DNA from: JBAYJT01 sp041664965
GTDB lineage: Bacteria; Pseudomonadota; Gammaproteobacteria; UBA9339
NCBI GenBank assembly: GCA_041664965.1
Contig: JBAYJT010000011.1
Coordinates: 1-38,536, forward strand
Direction: 5' to 3'
Length of the DNA: 38,536 nucleotides
The position numbers were made by a program, and so were the translations under genes. The notes below the pieces were generated by a model. The model saw nothing but the letters and a program-made list of their open reading frames with translations, was not told the DNA's origin and ran no database searches. Of this stretch, positions 30,169 to 38,356 are shown piece by piece. Each line of letters begins with the position of its first letter. The first letter of the stretch is position 1.

Positions 30169-32487
30169 ATGACTACCAACACACCAACAAATACCAAGAA
30201 AGATCCATCAGAACTCTCATTCAGTGAAAGACTAGCACTTGCAAAAGCACAAGCTAACCAGACACTTAGAAATGCTTCCAAAACTCCCAGCTCTAAAGCC
30301 TCTACCCCAACAAGCACAAAGCCTAGTACCCCTTCCTCTACCACACCCCAACTCTCTATCAAGCAAAGAGCCGAGCTGTTAGAAAAACAAAACGCTGCAA
30401 CCACTCCCATTCCATCCACTTCCTCGAATACAGCAGCACAAACCAGCACAACTAACACCGCGCCTTTATCAGCTATCTCCACTCCTCCGCCTAAAACACA
30501 AGGCACGCCAACAACTCCTGCTGTTGTAACCCCAAAAGCGACTATGTCTTCTTCAGTTATATCAACTCCTCAGCCTAAAACAACCACGGGACAGAAAATA
30601 TCCACAGTCCCTTCTGCCGCTATTGACCCGTTAAAGCTTGTAGGTACATCTGCAGCTGTTTGGCTAGCAAATCAGAAACAACAACAAGTAGATACAGAAA
30701 TACAAGAAAAAGAACGCCAAGAGGCAATATTACAAAATCTCAAGACGGAACAAGAAAAGAAAAATAAGCATAAGCAAGACCAAATACGACATATAGAAGA
30801 TGCAGTAACAAAAGCTAATCAAAGATTGGCTAAACTAGTAGGACTTAGCGAGCTACCTGCAACAGGTCAAACTAGCACAACACCGCCCACCTTACCACCA
30901 ACAACTAGTGCAACCGCAACACCACTTAAATCTTCTACCGACTATAAAGTTAAACCAATATTACCAGAAACACTTGACAGAAATTACATGCCCACTGAGG
31001 AAAATAACGAAGATGATTGGGAACCAGAACAAGAATCCCAAACAATAAGTAAGCCAGCCCCCCCCCCAACAATACCAGCCACTGCAACACCAATTTCACC
31101 TCCTCAGACGAAAGCGTCATCAAGCTCGCCTACACAAAAAACACCAGAAACAAAACTCAACCCAGCACCGCCTCCAGAATCTAAAGAACAATTGCTCGCA
31201 AAAATAGCTTCACAAACAAATAGGGCCAATGATTTATACAACCAGATACAAGAAAATATTAAACGTGAAAGACAGACAAAGAAAAACCCCAAAGCATTTG
31301 CTGAAGAATTAGACGCAGCAACTATTATTAACCAGAAGTTTTTACTTCCATTTACACAACAACAAGCACAATACGATCTACGTACATTAGAAACCACGTT
31401 AACGCAAATACAACAAGCTCGAATGCCGCTTGCAAAACCATCTACAGATGTTTTTGGAGAATTAGATCCTAAAGAATTTCAAAGCTTAGCGTCATACCGC
31501 ACAGAAATACATAAAGTACAAAGACAAAGAAAAGCAAAACTTCAAAACACACATAACGCTATACGAGCGTTGATAGAATTTATAAAAAAAACCACCCCAA
31601 AAGCTGAACCATTGCACTCGCTTACTGAAGAATTTCAGTCTTTATTCATAAAAACAGAACAAGAAGAACTTTATGAAGCATTACTACAAGTTTGCGTACA
31701 TATCGAATCACTCATAGAAAAAGTAAACACTCACGAAAAAGAAACAACGAAAAGCGATTATGACGGCCCAGCTGCGTTTCGTTCAGCTAAAAAATATCCT
31801 GCAGAAAGTATAAATCTAGAATATGAGTATCACGAAAAGCAAATCTGTTCCGAACAATCTAGGCCTTTAGCGTTACTTATAAGTCGATTAGGTGCATATA
31901 TGGAGATGGAGCGTGGGTACAATTTTCAGCAAATATCTCAAACCTTACGAACTATAGCAGAGTCTATAGAAAGTGACAGCCCTTTAGCCAAAAGCACTGT
32001 AGATACTGGTTTTATAGACAAAATTGCTTCTTTATATCGCAAAGATGTAGACGGAAAGCAAAAAGATGAGTATGAACATCGCCCAAGCATGGCGGTCCTC
32101 TTGGCCATAGTTTATCGTATGTCTCGCGGAGAAAATCTAGAGAATCTGTATTGGACTGACAATGGAGGTGAACTAAAAATATTCAACAATACAAGAACAC
32201 AAGCATCTCCTATAGCTTCCAGCACACACAGCCCTTCGTCAATAACGCAATCAAGTAGCAGCAGTTCCAGCTCATCTTCTACAACTACATCCACGAGAAT
32301 ACCACCGCCAAATCCGCCAGTGTCTAGAACTTCTAGTGCTGTAAGTTCGCCTAATCCAGCAAATGTATCTGGAACAATATTCCAGGCGCCAGCAAGTCCC
32401 ACATCAATTAGCCTTGCAACCGCATCCTCAATTACTATAACCCCTAACCAACCACCACCTTCAGCAATATCAACACCCAAAAAATAA
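30169..32487 (+). CDS. Large Ser/Thr/Pro-rich coiled-coil protein, candidate effector
   Basis: I do not recognise a family. The 772 residues are modular: an N-terminal Thr/Pro/Ser-rich segment (1-150), a strongly charged coiled coil (about 168-225), a second Pro/Thr linker (230-340), a helical domain (about 340-680, with an acidic and Gln-rich start) and a C-terminal Ser/Pro tail with a run of serines. A short motif, (A/V)ISTP followed by (P/Q)PKT or PKK, occurs near residues 103, 130 and at the very C-terminus. There is no signal peptide or membrane helix. The layout suits a translocated or scaffold protein. A possible ribosome-binding site, GAGGTAC, precedes the ATG. Confidence 0.65.
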   Translation: MTTNTPTNTKKDPSELSFSERLALAKAQANQTLRNASKTPSSKASTPTSTKPSTPSSTTPQLSIKQRAELLEKQNAATTPIPSTSSNTAAQTSTTNTAPLSAISTPPPKTQGTPTTPAVVTPKATMSSSVISTPQPKTTTGQKISTVPSAAIDPLKLVGTSAAVWLANQKQQQVDTEIQEKERQEAILQNLKTEQEKKNKHKQDQIRHIEDAVTKANQRLAKLVGLSELPATGQTSTTPPTLPPTTSATATPLKSSTDYKVKPILPETLDRNYMPTEENNEDDWEPEQESQTISKPAPPPTIPATATPISPPQTKASSSSPTQKTPETKLNPAPPPESKEQLLAKIASQTNRANDLYNQIQENIKRERQTKKNPKAFAEELDAATIINQKFLLPFTQQQAQYDLRTLETTLTQIQQARMPLAKPSTDVFGELDPKEFQSLASYRTEIHKVQRQRKAKLQNTHNAIRALIEFIKKTTPKAEPLHSLTEEFQSLFIKTEQEELYEALLQVCVHIESLIEKVNTHEKETTKSDYDGPAAFRSAKKYPAESINLEYEYHEKQICSEQSRPLALLISRLGAYMEMERGYNFQQISQTLRTIAESIESDSPLAKSTVDTGFIDKIASLYRKDVDGKQKDEYEHRPSMAVLLAIVYRMSRGENLENLYWTDNGGELKIFNNTRTQASPIASSTHSPSSITQSSSSSSSSSSTTTSTRIPPPNPPVSRTSSAVSSPNPANVSGTIFQAPASPTSISLATASSITITPNQPPPSAISTPKK

Positions 32488-32525
32488 AATTCAACAACTA
32501 GCCATGAAATGGCGGTAGATGGTAG

Positions 32526-32560
32526 CCCAGGGGAAGCGAGCTTGCTCGCGCAACCCTGGG
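32526..32560. repeat. Nested palindrome
   Basis: Outer arms CCCAGGG (32526-32532) and CCCTGGG (32554-32560) enclose an inner hairpin GCGAGC/GCTCGC (32536-32541 and 32544-32549). It lies just after the 772-residue protein gene, without a T run, so it is a repeat and not a clear terminator. A diverged related palindrome lies around 32620-32645. Confidence 0.6.
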
Positions 32561-32694
32561 GAAATCACGCACCTGGTATAACGTAATGCAAATGCAACCC
32601 CAAACAAATTTGGCGCAAATCCTGGGTGGATCACGTACCAGGTACAATACAAAAAAAACACAATGCACAAAAAAACGGGGAAATTAGATATTTT

Positions 32695-32725
32695 TGGATC
32701 CGCGCTATCACGTCGTGGGATGACG
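32695..32725. repeat. Degenerate GGATCC...GGGATGACG palindrome
   Basis: A drifted copy of the palindromic element at 34745-34823 (GGATCC ... GTGGGATGACG). It lies at the 3' end of lolD. Confidence 0.5.
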
Positions 32726-32735
32726 AACAAAAAAC

Positions 32736-33416
32736 TCAAACCTCCTGCAACACACCGCCTTCTAATTTCAACACGCGGTTGAAGCGAGTGGTCCAGGCAA
32801 GATCGTGAGTGACGATAACGAAAGAGACTTGATAGTCTTGATTAAGTTTGCAGATTAAATCATAAATTTGCGTAGCAGTTTTGTGATCTAAATTACCAGT
32901 TGGCTCATCAGCCAAAACAGCACTGGGGCGAGTAACTAAAGCCCGCGCAATAGCAACTCTTTGGCGTTCACCGCCAGAAAGTTCGCCAATGCGATGTTCC
33001 GTACGCTCTTTTAAGCCCACATCGCAAAGTATAATCCTCGCTTTTTCCAAAGCTTCTTCGCGATTTTCCTTACGAATCAAAAGTGGAATCGCAACGTTTT
33101 CTAAAGCGGTGAATTCGGGAAGTAGATGATGAAATTGGTAGACGAAACCTAGATAACGATTTCGCAGTTTGCCTTTCTCTGTAGCTGAAAGTTTTTTTAA
33201 GTTTTGCCCTGCAACATAAACATCTCCATGAGAAGGCTCATCTAAGCCGCCTAAAAGGTGCAACAAGCTACTTTTACCGGAACCAGAAGGTCCTAATATG
33301 GCTAGCATTTCGCCCTTCTGTACGGCCAAATTTACGCCTTTTAGAACCTCAACATACAAGCGTCCATCATCGTAGGTTTTACTTAAATTTTCACAAGACA
33401 ATACATAAGAATTCAT
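32736..33416 (-). CDS. lolD: Lipoprotein-releasing ABC transporter ATPase LolD
   Basis: LolD powers release of outer-membrane lipoproteins from the inner membrane to LolA. The 226-residue protein has Walker A GPSGSGKSS, the Q-loop VYQFHHLLPEFTALENV typical of LolD (FHHLL), the signature LSGGERQR and Walker B AVLADEPTG, with the His switch in VIVTHD. Length is normal. It follows lolC with a 27-base gap made of an AT-rich repeat end, and its ATG arises at the edge of that repeat. Confidence 0.96.
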   Translation of the reverse strand: MNSYVLSCENLSKTYDDGRLYVEVLKGVNLAVQKGEMLAILGPSGSGKSSLLHLLGGLDEPSHGDVYVAGQNLKKLSATEKGKLRNRYLGFVYQFHHLLPEFTALENVAIPLLIRKENREEALEKARIILCDVGLKERTEHRIGELSGGERQRVAIARALVTRPSAVLADEPTGNLDHKTATQIYDLICKLNQDYQVSFVIVTHDLAWTTRFNRVLKLEGGVLQEV

Positions 33417-33443
33417 AATTCATAATTCATCATTCATAATTAA
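33417..33443. repeat. Solo AT-rich repeat end between lolC and lolD
   Basis: The gap is made of ATTCATAATTCATCATTC-type units identical in style to the inverted ends of MITE-like elements A to C, with no core. It separates lolC and lolD, genes normally adjacent or overlapping. Confidence 0.7.
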
Positions 33444-34694
33444 CTATTCATACCTCAAAGCCTCCGCAGGATTGACGCGCGAAGCTCTCCAAGCTGGATA
33501 AATCGTCGCCCCCAAACTCAATACAAATGCTGTTAAACCGATGCGCACAACATCGAATAGCTCTAATTTAGACGGTAAATAATCGACGATATAAATCGAA
33601 GAAGAAATAAATTTTACGTGGAAGAGATGTTCGAGAAAATTCACTGCGGACGTGGCATTCAAAGCTAAAATAATACCGCTTACAACGCCAATTACAGTGC
33701 CAATCAAACCAATAATTCCGCCTTGTACAATAAAAATAGTCATGATCATTTTGGGACTTGCGCCTAAAGTACGCAAAATCGCAATGTCAGCCTGCTTGTC
33801 AGTAACGGCCATGACTAAAGTAGAAACTAGATTAAAAGTTGCGACAGCGATGATAAAAAGAAGAATAATAAACATCATTGTTTTTTCCATTTGAATGGCT
33901 TTAAAGAGCGCGCCATATTCTTCAGTCCAATCGCGTACAGAATAATTTCCTGACAAAGAGTGTTTTAGATCGGCGTTTACCTTAGGGGCTGCATAAAGAT
34001 CAGAAACTTTGAGGCGCATGCTAGTTACGTTAGATCCCATTTGAAAAATTTTCTGTGCGTCATGAAGATTTAAAAAAACTGCACCAGAATCAAAACCAAA
34101 GCCACCACCGACTTGAAAAATTCCAGCCACTGTACAACGCTTAAAACGCGGTAACATCCCAATGGGCGTTACGCTAGCTTGTGGTATCATGAGCATAACT
34201 TTATCGCCCATGCCAACACCTAACACAGCGGCCAATTCCATGCCCAGAACAACGTTGAAGCTGCCTTCTTTTAAATCATCTAGCGAGCCATCTATCATTT
34301 TGCTATTTAGTGTAGAAACTTTTTTCTCTTCAGGTGGCAAAATGCCGAAAAGATAAGAACCAGAAACATTGCCAGAGTTACTCAGCATGCCTTGGCCTGT
34401 GATAAGAGGAGCTGCAGCTACAACATCTTTGTGTTTACTTAAATCTTTGGCTAAGTGAGACCAATTGGCGATAGGCGTTGAGCTCGTCACTGTAACTTGC
34501 GAAACAACAGAAAATATACGGTTTTTGATTTGATAATCAAAACCGTTCATCACCGATAGGACAGTAATCAAAACCATAACGCCTAGAGCGATCCCTAACA
34601 TGGAAGCTAATGCGATAAAAGAAACGAAATGATTGCGTCGCTTAGCGCGCGTATAGCGAAGACCGATACAAATTGCTAATGGCGAGAAAAACAT
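33444..34694 (-). CDS. lolC: Lipoprotein-releasing ABC transporter permease LolC/LolE
   Basis: An inner-membrane permease of 416 residues with four membrane helices: one at about 25-50 (LASMLGIALGVMVLITVLSVMNGFD), a large periplasmic domain, then three near the C-terminus (KTMMFIILLFIIAVATFNLVSTLVM and onward), ending GATIYPAWRASRVNPAEALRYE, the family signature. Only one permease gene is next to lolD, so a LolCD2-like arrangement with a single permease (LolF-type) or a distant LolE gene are both possible. The start Met-Phe-Phe aligns with known LolC proteins, yet its ATG is the terminal ATG of a dispersed repeat core. Confidence 0.93.
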   Translation of the reverse strand: MFFSPLAICIGLRYTRAKRRNHFVSFIALASMLGIALGVMVLITVLSVMNGFDYQIKNRIFSVVSQVTVTSSTPIANWSHLAKDLSKHKDVVAAAPLITGQGMLSNSGNVSGSYLFGILPPEEKKVSTLNSKMIDGSLDDLKEGSFNVVLGMELAAVLGVGMGDKVMLMIPQASVTPIGMLPRFKRCTVAGIFQVGGGFGFDSGAVFLNLHDAQKIFQMGSNVTSMRLKVSDLYAAPKVNADLKHSLSGNYSVRDWTEEYGALFKAIQMEKTMMFIILLFIIAVATFNLVSTLVMAVTDKQADIAILRTLGASPKMIMTIFIVQGGIIGLIGTVIGVVSGIILALNATSAVNFLEHLFHVKFISSSIYIVDYLPSKLELFDVVRIGLTAFVLSLGATIYPAWRASRVNPAEALRYE

Positions 34695-34735
34695 GTCTAC
34701 GGGTTTTCTTTATAAATCAATTAGTTACAATTTAA
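34687..34735 (-). repeat. Dispersed repeat core, copy 8 (supplies lolC start codon)
   Basis: Well-conserved core, minus orientation: AAATTGTAAC ... TTGATTTATAAAG ... GACATGTTTTT. The ATG (34694-34692) is the lolC start codon and no other ribosome-binding site is seen. Confidence 0.85.
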
Positions 34736-34744
34736 CTTTTCGCT

Positions 34745-34823
34745 TCGTCATTCCGCGGTTCGGACGAAATCCACAAATACTCAAAAACACACTGGATCCC
34801 GCGATCAAGTCGCGGGATGACGG
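34745..34823. repeat. Palindromic repeat (ATCCCGCGA / TCGCGGGAT type)
   Basis: A perfect hairpin, ATCCCGCGA (34796-34804), TCAAG loop, TCGCGGGAT (34810-34818), nested in longer arms CGTCATTCC ... GGATGACGG. Such elements are abundant in Rickettsia, Wolbachia and Legionellales genomes. A degenerate copy is at 32695-32725. Confidence 0.8.
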
Positions 34824-34863
34824 AACTTGGCAATTAAAGCATAAAACCATATGCCGCACAAAT

Positions 34864-34891
34864 AAAAAGGACGCCCGAAAGCGCCCTTTTT
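34864..34891 (-). terminator. Bidirectional intrinsic terminator
   Basis: AAAAAGGACGC (34864-34874), six-base loop, GCGCCCTTTTT (34881-34891), one mismatch. It serves the minus-strand genes at 34939-35399. Confidence 0.8.
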
Positions 34892-34938
34892 ATATTTAGC
34901 AAAAACACTTTGCCAAAGTAATTTCGTTTAGTAGCAGA

Positions 34939-35133
34939 TTAAGTCGTAATCCTAGGAAAAGCTTGCATTAATTTTTTTCGCAATTTCTTGTCCATATTGG
35001 CTTCCTGATATAGTTGCTTTTCATTATCAAATTGCCCGCCTAATTTATCACGAGCATTTAATATTTTCTCCGCAACCTCTCTGCCTACGGCTTCCTCTAA
35101 ATCCGATCTGGTCGCAGTGTTAACCGCGTTCAA
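34939..35133 (-). CDS. Small helix-hairpin-helix (ComEA-like) protein
   Basis: A 64-residue product with the HhH pattern of ComEA C-terminal domains: VNTATRSDLEEA-VGREVAEKILNARDKLGGQFDNEKQLYQ (two hairpins, non-specific DNA binding). It lacks the membrane anchor of true ComEA. The first plausible codon is TTG (35133); no clear ribosome-binding site is present. The gene starts 26 bases after the exported small protein gene and could be co-transcribed with it. Confidence 0.65.
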   Translation of the reverse strand: MNAVNTATRSDLEEAVGREVAEKILNARDKLGGQFDNEKQLYQEANMDKKLRKKLMQAFPRITT

Positions 35134-35159
35134 ATCTAGATTTTTTGCTACTATTCTAG

Positions 35160-35399
35160 TTACTGTTTGACTTGATCCTTTACTTGATCGACTGCTACTG
35201 GAGCATCTTTTGCGGCTTTTTTTGCAGCTTTTTTGTGTTTTTTTACTTTTTTCACAGCCTTAGCTGGTTTAGCAGCTGGGGCAGCTGGAGCGGCTGCTTG
35301 CACAGCTGGAGCTTGAGCTGGAGCTTGTTGATCTTCACCAAAAGCAGCCACTGAAAAGCCGAGAGCGGCACAAACGATTAGTACGTTACGTAGTTTCAT
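35160..35399 (-). CDS. Small exported Ala/Pro/Lys-rich protein
   Basis: A 79-residue protein. I start it at the ATG at 35399, preceded by AAGGAG at 9 bases, instead of an in-frame ATG about 100 bases upstream. Residues 1-22 are a clear signal peptide (basic start, then NVLIVCAALGFSVAAFG, with cleavage near AFG). The mature part is a low-complexity tract of Ala/Pro/Gln (PAQAPAVQAAAPAAPAAK) followed by a lysine-rich histone-H1-like tail (KAVKKVKKHKKAAKKAAK). Function unknown; a periplasmic or outer-surface basic protein is inferred. Confidence 0.75.
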   Translation of the reverse strand: MKLRNVLIVCAALGFSVAAFGEDQQAPAQAPAVQAAAPAAPAAKPAKAVKKVKKHKKAAKKAAKDAPVAVDQVKDQVKQ

Positions 35400-35609
35400 G
35401 AGTATTAACTCCTTAAAAATTAATAAATAATACAGGAAAATATAATTATATTTACCTACGGAAAAAAACCTAACGCTAGATTTAATCACCATTTGCACAA
35501 TAAATCAATCTGCAGAAGGCTATTTCCCACAAGTTTTCGCTGTCAACAAAGGCAGCTTTTGTCATGTTAGCAAATTTTTTGTGCTTGTCTATAGTGAAAT
35601 AAAGTTTTT

Positions 35610-36338
35610 TTATTCGACTAGAAGTTTTCTGCTTTTCTCGCCACGCTCTTCATGCAAAAAATGATAAAGGGAATCGCTAATATTCTTGACTGTATCAGCT
35701 CCGCCCTCAACATTGCGATATTTACCCATAAAACCTAGCCGTAAACAAAGATAGGCCAAAACAAGAAAATCTAGATGTGTCTGATGATTTTTGCGAGCAT
35801 ACTCGATAAGAGCAAAAACACGCTCGGAAGCATTATCATCATCGTGAAAATCCTTTACCAAATTACCTTGAACAATCTCATCAAAAAAGGCGCAAATAAC
35901 GTAATGTGCCATAGTAATCATGTTATGCGAATAGTGAGCTTTCTCTAGTTTCGCCGCAAAAGTAGTTACTTCATCGTTTAGATAATCAAAAAGCACCCCT
36001 GCGTCTAGATTATTTTTGGAAACTACTTTTAATCGCAGAGCTAAAGCAAAAAGAGGCGCGGCAGCAGCCGTTAAGGGATTAATATCACTCTCAGCATTGA
36101 AAACTTGCAACTCACCAAAGCCAGAAGCCTCATCTAATGAAAATGCCGTATCCAGTTCTGTTTCATCAATTTTTTCAGTACGGAGAATTTTTTTCTTAGA
36201 GCGCGAAACCACTCTTTTGCTTTCTTCATTTTCTAAAAGCGATGTAACCGAACCTTCTTTAGCTAAATCCGACAGCTTCTTTGCTACCGTTGGCTTTTCC
36301 CTATCTATGAGCGTCTTGATGTCGACAAAATAGTTCAT
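35610..36338 (-). CDS. icmH: DotU/IcmH-family secretion-system protein
   Basis: The 242-residue product carries the DotU/TssL core: NPLTAAAAPLFALALRLKV (residues about 86-104), FAAKLEKAHYSHNMITMAHYVICAFFDEIVQ, and VLAYLCLRLGFMGKYRNVEGG, in the order found in type VI TssL and Legionella IcmH/DotU. The normal C-terminal membrane helix is missing, and the N-terminus has an acidic-basic extension of about 80 residues. Family membership is well supported; whether it serves a Dot/Icm system or a type VI system is not, since no partner genes are here. It overlaps fis by 4 bases (ATGA). Confidence 0.85.
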   Translation of the reverse strand: MNYFVDIKTLIDREKPTVAKKLSDLAKEGSVTSLLENEESKRVVSRSKKKILRTEKIDETELDTAFSLDEASGFGELQVFNAESDINPLTAAAAPLFALALRLKVVSKNNLDAGVLFDYLNDEVTTFAAKLEKAHYSHNMITMAHYVICAFFDEIVQGNLVKDFHDDDNASERVFALIEYARKNHQTHLDFLVLAYLCLRLGFMGKYRNVEGGADTVKNISDSLYHFLHEERGEKSRKLLVE

Positions 36339-36598
36339 GAAATTTCCGAGGTATATTCACCTTCTTCCAAATTACGAATTTTTTTACGCAACGTTCCACG
36401 ACTTAAGCCTAATATCTGCGCTGCCTTGCTTTGATTACCTTTCACATGCTCTAAAACGGCTTTAAGAAGAGGCGCCTCAATTTCTTCTAGTACTAACGCA
36501 TATAAATCGCGCGGCTCACTACCCTCCAAGTGAAAAAAATATTCTTTTAAGGCCTGCAAAACGCCATTACGTAGGGTGGTGAACTTTGTATCTTGCAT
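36335..36598 (-). CDS. fis: DNA-binding protein Fis
   Basis: Fis bends DNA and regulates rRNA, recombination and growth-phase genes. The C-terminal half (APLLKAVLEHVKGNQSKAAQILGLSRGTLRKKIRNLEE) is a textbook Fis helix-turn-helix. The N-terminal LKEYFFHLEGSEPRDLYALVLEEIE matches the activation and dimer region. I start at the ATG at 36598 (87 residues); an in-frame TTG at 36631 would overlap the hldD stop. In most gammaproteobacteria fis is paired with dusB; here it lies between hldD and dotU. Confidence 0.92.
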   Translation of the reverse strand: MQDTKFTTLRNGVLQALKEYFFHLEGSEPRDLYALVLEEIEAPLLKAVLEHVKGNQSKAAQILGLSRGTLRKKIRNLEEGEYTSEIS

Positions 36599-36612
36599 AA
36601 AACTTTTATTTT

Positions 36613-37575
36613 CTATCTTCGATTTAACCAATCCAAATACTCTTTTACGCCAGCTTCAATACTTTTAAATTTATCAACAAAACCTAAAGCACGCAATGAA
36701 CTTAAATTCGCTTCCGTACAACTCTGGTAAGAACTTAATAAAGACGAGGGAAATGGCACGTACTCTACCTTTCCACGTTTATACCAAGCCAAAGTTCTTT
36801 GTGCCAAATCATTGAAGCTGCGCTTTTGCCCGGTTCCAACATTCAAAATATGCGCACCTTTTTTCTTTATATTCTGAAAACACCATAAATTCACTTTCGC
36901 AACATCAGAAACATAAACAAAATCGCGCTCCTGCTCGCCTGGTGCATAACCATGTGAAGCAGCGAAAAGTTTAATAACATCGCTGTTTTGGAGCTGCTTA
37001 CTAAAATGCAACACTACACTTGCCATACTGCCTTTATGCTCTTCATTTGGTCCGTAAACATTAAAATAACGAAGTCCCACAACAGGACTATTGATAGCTG
37101 TCTTATCCTTCGCTAAAAGGCGAACATATTGATCAAAAAGAGCCTTGGAATATCCATAAACATTGAGCGGCCTTTCATTTTCTGGAATCTCGTGAAAATC
37201 AGCGCTTAAGCCGTAAATCGCAGCGCTCGAAGCATAAATAAAAGGAATTTTTCGTGCTAAGCAATAATGCAACAGAGCTTTACTATACTCATAGTTATTT
37301 CTCATCATATATTGCCCATCCCACTCCGTAGTCGTAGAACAAGCTCCCTGATGAAAAACCACTTCGATAGGAGAAGAAAATTCCTCACCTGCCTTGATTT
37401 TTGCTAAAAAATCTTCTTTGTCTAGATAGTCGGCAATTTGACAATGAACCAAATTTTGAAACTTTTTACCGTTCTTCAAATTATCAACAACAAGAATGTC
37501 TTGGCGCCCTATGTTATTTAAAGCTGCAACTAAATTGCTGCCTATAAATCCAGCGCCGCCGGTTACGATGATCAT
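36613..37575 (-). CDS. hldD: ADP-L-glycero-D-manno-heptose-6-epimerase
   Basis: HldD epimerises ADP-D-glycero-heptose to the L form used in the lipopolysaccharide core. The 320-residue protein has the Rossmann motif TGGAGFIGSN at the start, VVFHQGACSTTTEWDG (typical of HldD), the catalytic pair in NVYGYSKALFDQYV (Tyr-x3-Lys), and GPNEEHKGSMASVV. Length matches the family (310). The upstream gap (37576-37759) holds a MITE-like element, which separates it from nudF. Confidence 0.96.
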   Translation of the reverse strand: MIIVTGGAGFIGSNLVAALNNIGRQDILVVDNLKNGKKFQNLVHCQIADYLDKEDFLAKIKAGEEFSSPIEVVFHQGACSTTTEWDGQYMMRNNYEYSKALLHYCLARKIPFIYASSAAIYGLSADFHEIPENERPLNVYGYSKALFDQYVRLLAKDKTAINSPVVGLRYFNVYGPNEEHKGSMASVVLHFSKQLQNSDVIKLFAASHGYAPGEQERDFVYVSDVAKVNLWCFQNIKKKGAHILNVGTGQKRSFNDLAQRTLAWYKRGKVEYVPFPSSLLSSYQSCTEANLSSLRALGFVDKFKSIEAGVKEYLDWLNRR

Positions 37576-37587
37576 AGTTATCCTCGG

Positions 37588-37733
37588 AATTAATTATAAA
37601 TTATGAATTATGAATTATAAATGATAAGAAATAGCAGCTTTGAATTCTAAAATCCAATCTATTGATTTATAAAGAAATCTTATAGACATGTTTTCATATA
37701 AATTCATAATTCACAACTCATCATTCATAATTA
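37588..37733 (+). mobile_element. MITE-like element C (full copy with inverted ends)
   Basis: AT-rich ends (37588-37626 and, inverted, 37701-37733) around a repeat core (about 37646-37695) in plus orientation, with a TTTGAATTCTAAAATCC stretch before it as in elements A and B. It sits in the minus-strand nudF-hldD gap, oriented against the genes. Confidence 0.65.
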
Positions 37734-37759
37734 CTTATTATTATCCTCGCCCTTCATAA

Positions 37760-38356
37760 TTATAACAAGAAGGAATTGGCCAAATTCAAATTAAGCCATT
37801 GCAATGCTATAATAGCTGTGGAATTTCTAATAACGCCGTTTTGGAGCATAGAGAAAACTTCATCCAAGCCTAAAACATGAACCCGAATATCTTCCTGCTC
37901 TTCAGCTAAACCACAAAACTCTGGCGCGCTACTCACATCTACTTTCGCGCAAAATATACTCACTTCTTCAGAGTTACCACCAGGGCTAGCTAGATAAGTG
38001 CATACGGGTAAAAGATCCAAACATTCTAATCCAGCTTCTTCCAAAAGCTCGCGTCTAATCGTGGTTTCTTTGTCTTCATCTGTATCTAAAACTCCCGCAA
38101 CTAATTCAAAAAGCCAAGGCGTTGGCTCGGGATGCAAAAGCGCAGGGGCTCGGAATTGCTCAATCAAAACTATTTTTTTTCTTATGGGATCATACGGCAA
38201 GGCAGCAACGGCGTCATAGCGTTGCACTACTTCGCGTTGATATGGCTTACTCCATTCGCCAGAAAATAGACGATTTTGCAAAAGAAACCGTTCAACACGG
38301 CAATAGCCCTGATAAACGGTTTCTCTGCTCAAAATTTTGACGTCTTCTTGATCCAT
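37760..38356 (-). CDS. nudF: ADP-ribose pyrophosphatase (NUDIX)
   Basis: A 198-residue NUDIX hydrolase that splits ADP-ribose to AMP and ribose-5-phosphate. The NUDIX box GVLDTDEDKETTIRRELLEEAG fits Gx5Ex7REUxEExG exactly. Upstream are VVLIEQFRAPAL-type text (KKIVLIEQFRAPALLHPEPTPWLFELVAG), and downstream YLASPGGNSEEVSIF, typical of the ADP-ribose branch. Its ATG overlaps the preceding gene's TAA by one base (TAATG), which suggests translational coupling. Confidence 0.94.
   Translation of the reverse strand: MDQEDVKILSRETVYQGYCRVERFLLQNRLFSGEWSKPYQREVVQRYDAVAALPYDPIRKKIVLIEQFRAPALLHPEPTPWLFELVAGVLDTDEDKETTIRRELLEEAGLECLDLLPVCTYLASPGGNSEEVSIFCAKVDVSSAPEFCGLAEEQEDIRVHVLGLDEVFSMLQNGVIRNSTAIIALQWLNLNLANSFLL

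Noticed and set aside
30150..30506. Valine-rich minus-strand frame inside the 772-residue gene
   Set aside because: Low-complexity Thr/Pro codons create open frames on the opposite strand; no motif or ribosome-binding site.
32491..32739. Reading frame in the minus strand opening with FVIPRRDS
   Set aside because: The opening comes from a palindromic repeat that gives the same kind of peptide wherever it occurs; no other support.
34693..34899. Reading frame opposite the lolC start region
   Set aside because: It is built from the dispersed repeat core and the ATCCCGCGA palindrome and ends in a terminator.
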